From Desulfamplus magnetovallimortis (GTDB taxonomy: Bacteria; Desulfobacterota; Desulfobacteria; Desulfobacterales; Desulfobacteraceae), in contig NZ_LT828540.1 of NCBI RefSeq assembly GCF_900170035.1, positions 384,960 through 448,959 on the forward strand: a stretch of 64,000 nt of DNA, written 5' to 3'. Shown in pieces: positions 61,880 to 64,000 of the stretch. How positions within the stretch are numbered: position 1 is the stretch's first letter; the number at the start of each line of letters is the position of its first letter. A program made the position numbers and the translations under genes. Under the pieces are notes generated by a model, which did not search any database, had not been told where the DNA came from, and was given only the letters and a program-made list of their open reading frames with translations.

Positions 61880-62122
61880 TCAGTAACTATTTTTTCTGTG
61901 GAGAATACGGCCTATTTCTATAACGTCTCCATCCACATCAAACAATATGCGATAACAACCTGCACGTAATCTATAGGCAGGTTCAAAATTTGTCAATTTT
62001 TTAATATTTGAAGTATTTGGAAATTTTTTTAATAGAAGTATTTTTTGATGAATTTTCTCTCTATTGACTTTATCAATTCTCTTTAAGTCCTTAATTGCGC
62101 TGCTTCTAATGTTAATCTTCAT
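61880..62122 (-). CDS. RelE/ParE-family toxin
   Basis: Protein of 80 residues: basic start (Lys-Ile-Asn-Ile-Arg-Ser-Ser-Ala-Ile-Lys-Asp-Leu), Tyr-Arg-Leu-Arg-Ala-Gly-Cys-Tyr-Arg-Ile-Leu-Phe near 50, and Ile-Gly-Arg-Ile-Leu-His-Arg near the end, the RelE pattern of an mRNA-cleaving toxin. It overlaps the upstream antitoxin-like gene. Convergent to the MinD-like gene. Confidence 0.8.
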   Translation of the reverse strand: MKINIRSSAIKDLKRIDKVNREKIHQKILLLKKFPNTSNIKKLTNFEPAYRLRAGCYRILFDVDGDVIEIGRILHRKNSY

Positions 62123-62300
62123 TTTTAAGATACTCGTCAAAAGGGATGCTTTCATCGTCTCGTGTAGCCTTTAACAGCTCCAGATCTTTTGCCTCACTGC
62201 CTATGACAATTTCTACACCATCTTCTTTGATATGATTCAATAACCATAAAATTTTTTCAAAAACAGCATCATTGGTAATTTTAAGGGTGACCGTTTCCAT
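62112..62300 (-). CDS. RelB-like antitoxin
   Basis: Protein of about 62 residues, acidic, upstream of and overlapping the RelE-like gene on the minus strand. Predicted short strand-helix (Thr-Val-Thr-Leu-Lys-Ile-Thr), then an acidic tail (Asp-Asp-Glu-Ser-Ile-Pro-Phe-Asp-Glu-Tyr). Start taken at the internal Met (A at 62300). Assigned by pairing. Confidence 0.65.
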   Translation of the reverse strand: METVTLKITNDAVFEKILWLLNHIKEDGVEIVIGSEAKDLELLKATRDDESIPFDEYLKNED

Positions 62301-62459
62301 AATTTTAAACCTCAATCTATATAATTTAGCACCTTACATCTTGATTCTTGATTCTTGCTCAAAAAACAAGAATTTGATGAGAGGTGCATGGGTTATGGGT
62401 TTCCCGCGTTAGTAGTACAGCAATTTCCATTTTACCACATGTAAAAAAAGGTGATTATG

Positions 62460-62672
62460 TACTCAAAATTGACATTTTATTGCTTTTTTCCATTTATTGA
62501 ATTTGTCTGAACCAGGATAAAAAAGATATTCAAGATAGAAAATCTTGCTTTATCCTGTTAATCTTGGGAATCCTGATTCAGACAGTATTGACAAGGCTCA
62601 AGAGGTCATAGGCGTCGATTTTGATTATGTAATAACTGCTGAAAAAGCAATATGATAGCGATTTTGATAATA
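62460..62672 (-). repeat. R3 repeat, inverted, with extra end fragment
   Basis: 62460-62624 is an inverted R3 (TACTCAAAATTGACATTTTA to GGCGTCGATTTTGATTATG). A second R3 end (AACTGCTGAAAAAGCAATAT then GCGATTTTGATAA) follows to 62672. It is the promoter region of the regulator at 62706. Confidence 0.7.
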
Positions 62673-62705
62673 TAACATATTAATATTAAAAAGGATAATA
62701 AAACC

Positions 62706-64000
62706 ATGACCATTCACATTCTTGTAGTTGATGACGACAGGTTGACCCGTACGATTTTATCCTCATATTTTTCAAAACCCCAGTATCAAGTTGATCTTGC
62801 AGTTGACGGAAAAGATGCTTTGCAGAAAATAATTGATTCCAACAATACCACAGAACAGTACGATCTTGTAATTACAGACATTGAAATGCCGAACATGAAC
62901 GGCATTGAACTGATGAACGAAATGAACCGTATGGATCTGATGCTGCCTGTCATGGCCATTACAGCAGCCACAGATGATAAAAATATTATTATAAATCTTT
63001 TAAGGCAAGGATGCTCTGAATATGTTCCCAAACCCATCAAAAAAGAGGATCTGCTTCAGAGGACACAGAAGATATTGAGTCAGAAAGCCTTGAAATCCTC
63101 CAAGAAAGAACTTGAAATTCACAAGGAAATTGATCAGATATTTATTCAGCATCCAACGGAAAAAATTGACCTCCAGATTCAGCGATTTCTGACTGTTCTT
63201 TTAAGCTTCATGAAAAGCGATTTTGCTGCATACGGCTCAGTTGACAGCCAGAATCACAACATCTCCCTCCAGACCGCAAGTTCCAGTAACTTCTCAACAG
63301 CTCTCCACAAAACACTTGGCTCATATACTTTAAAAAAGCTGGGTAAAAAATGCTTAGAAACCAGTTCCATTTTGATCAACAACAATATCAAGTCACCTGC
63401 CGAAGCCTTTATGCACCCTGTTCGCTTTGCTGCTGTGCCCATGTACCTCCAGAGCTACAACGCTTTTTTTATTGTTGCCTCATCGCACCGCCATGCTGCC
63501 TACTCCCATGAGGACAGCATAATTCTGAAGAGCATTGCAAATCATATCGCTCCAATTCTTGAAATCAAGTCACAGATGGATGAATCTGAATCACAGCGCC
63601 GTATTGTACAGGATCATCTTGAATATTCAAACAAGGAGCTAATGAAACTCAATGAGGAGCTGCAACTTGGTCAGCAGCTTGCCGAAAGCATTTTCAGCAA
63701 CATACTTGCTGATATGCCGGCAGCTTCAAATAACATTGACCTTTATATGAAGCCCATGGAAAAAGTTGGTGGTGATATCTTTCTCTCCACACCAGTATTC
63801 CATAACAGGCAATACATGATTCTCGGGGATTTTACAGGCCATGGACTGGCTGCTGCCATAGGAGCAGTTCCTGTTTTGAACATCTTCAGCAAAATAAGGG
63901 ACAACTCCCACTCCATCAGCGACATTGCCCGAGAAATCAATAGAGAGTTGAAAAAACTTCTGCCTACCGGACTCTTTCTATGTGCAGGACTGCTGGAAAT
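62706..64000 (+). CDS. Response regulator with GAF and PP2C/SpoIIE phosphatase domains (partial)
   Basis: Runs off the window, 431 residues seen. Receiver domain (1-125) with Val-Asp-Asp-Asp acidic pocket, phospho-Asp in Ile-Thr-Asp-Ile-Glu-Met-Pro and Lys-Pro; a GAF-like middle (about 150-285); a coiled linker; then the start of a PP2C phosphatase of the RsbU/SpoIIE type (Gly-Gly-Asp-Ile near 360, Gly-Asp-Phe-Thr-Gly-His-Gly near 378). RsbU-type enzymes dephosphorylate STAS proteins, and one lies 2.8 kb upstream. The gene is preceded by a separate promoter region with an R3 repeat. It may regulate the island or be a neighbour. Confidence 0.8.
   Translation, partial: MTIHILVVDDDRLTRTILSSYFSKPQYQVDLAVDGKDALQKIIDSNNTTEQYDLVITDIEMPNMNGIELMNEMNRMDLMLPVMAITAATDDKNIIINLLRQGCSEYVPKPIKKEDLLQRTQKILSQKALKSSKKELEIHKEIDQIFIQHPTEKIDLQIQRFLTVLLSFMKSDFAAYGSVDSQNHNISLQTASSSNFSTALHKTLGSYTLKKLGKKCLETSSILINNNIKSPAEAFMHPVRFAAVPMYLQSYNAFFIVASSHRHAAYSHEDSIILKSIANHIAPILEIKSQMDESESQRRIVQDHLEYSNKELMKLNEELQLGQQLAESIFSNILADMPAASNNIDLYMKPMEKVGGDIFLSTPVFHNRQYMILGDFTGHGLAAAIGAVPVLNIFSKIRDNSHSISDIAREINRELKKLLPTGLFLCAGLLE

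Overview
The window is a large part of a magnetosome gene island from a magnetotactic member of the Desulfobacterota (Deltaproteobacteria). The sequence shows the core mam families (MamI, MamA, MamQ, MamB/MamM cation-diffusion proteins, MamE/MamO HtrA-type proteins, PDZ/magnetochrome MamP-like proteins, MamK). It also has the extra families known as mad genes in this phylum (FeoB-like transporter, coiled-coil proteins, the second actin Mad28, a MinD/ParA ATPase). A tetraheme cytochrome c3 at the left edge and several polyferredoxins fit a sulfate-reducing lifestyle. DNA is moderately AT-rich. A relative of Ca. Desulfamplus magnetovallimortis or of the multicellular magnetotactic prokaryotes is my best guess, because the core set occurs twice; I cannot tell which set would make magnetite and which greigite.

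Layout. 103-1389: toxin-antitoxin pair and tetraheme cytochrome. 2374-24684, set 1: mamI, mamA, diheme cytochrome, doubled MamI, mamQ, b-heme-like membrane protein, small ORF, mamB, MamP-like protein with a NifX-type domain, triple-PDZ protein with a NifX-type domain, MamE fused to a TauE permease, degenerate protease MamO, small ORF, two genes with in-frame TGA codons, NapH-like polyferredoxin, LapA/MamL-like, mamM, PDZ-MamN-like permease, small proteins, mamK. 24814-25391: PemK-type toxin module. 25761-43239, set 2: NosR-like flavo-ferredoxin, PDZ proteins, EcsC-like protein, a second protease pair, MamL-like, degenerate CDF, mamI, mamA, mamQ, mamB, a 1325-residue PDZ/NifX repeat protein, small membrane proteins. 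43492-61787: FeoB, then filament and organisation genes (coiled coils, HEAT-repeat protein, ClpA/B-like AAA ATPase, Mad28 actin, STAS protein, MinD-like ATPase), interrupted by a toxin-antitoxin pair and a PD-(D/E)XK/AAA gene. 61880-64000: RelBE-like pair and a receiver-GAF-PP2C regulator cut by the window end.

How the genes work together (inference from families): FeoB and the CDF proteins move iron, MamI/L/Q/B remodel the membrane, MamE/MamO and the PDZ, cytochrome and ferredoxin proteins mature and poise iron redox state, and MamK, Mad28 and the coiled coils line up the organelles. Intergenic spaces are crowded with at least five families of short palindromic repeats (MITE-like), two of which are nested in each other.

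Most unusual points: three in-frame TGA codons in the same context (Ala-Ala-x-Gly-Gly-TGA) in two neighbouring genes; NifX-type iron-sulfur cofactor domains fused to magnetosome PDZ proteins (five copies in three proteins); two complete core sets in tandem; and reshuffled MamE/MamO domain architecture.
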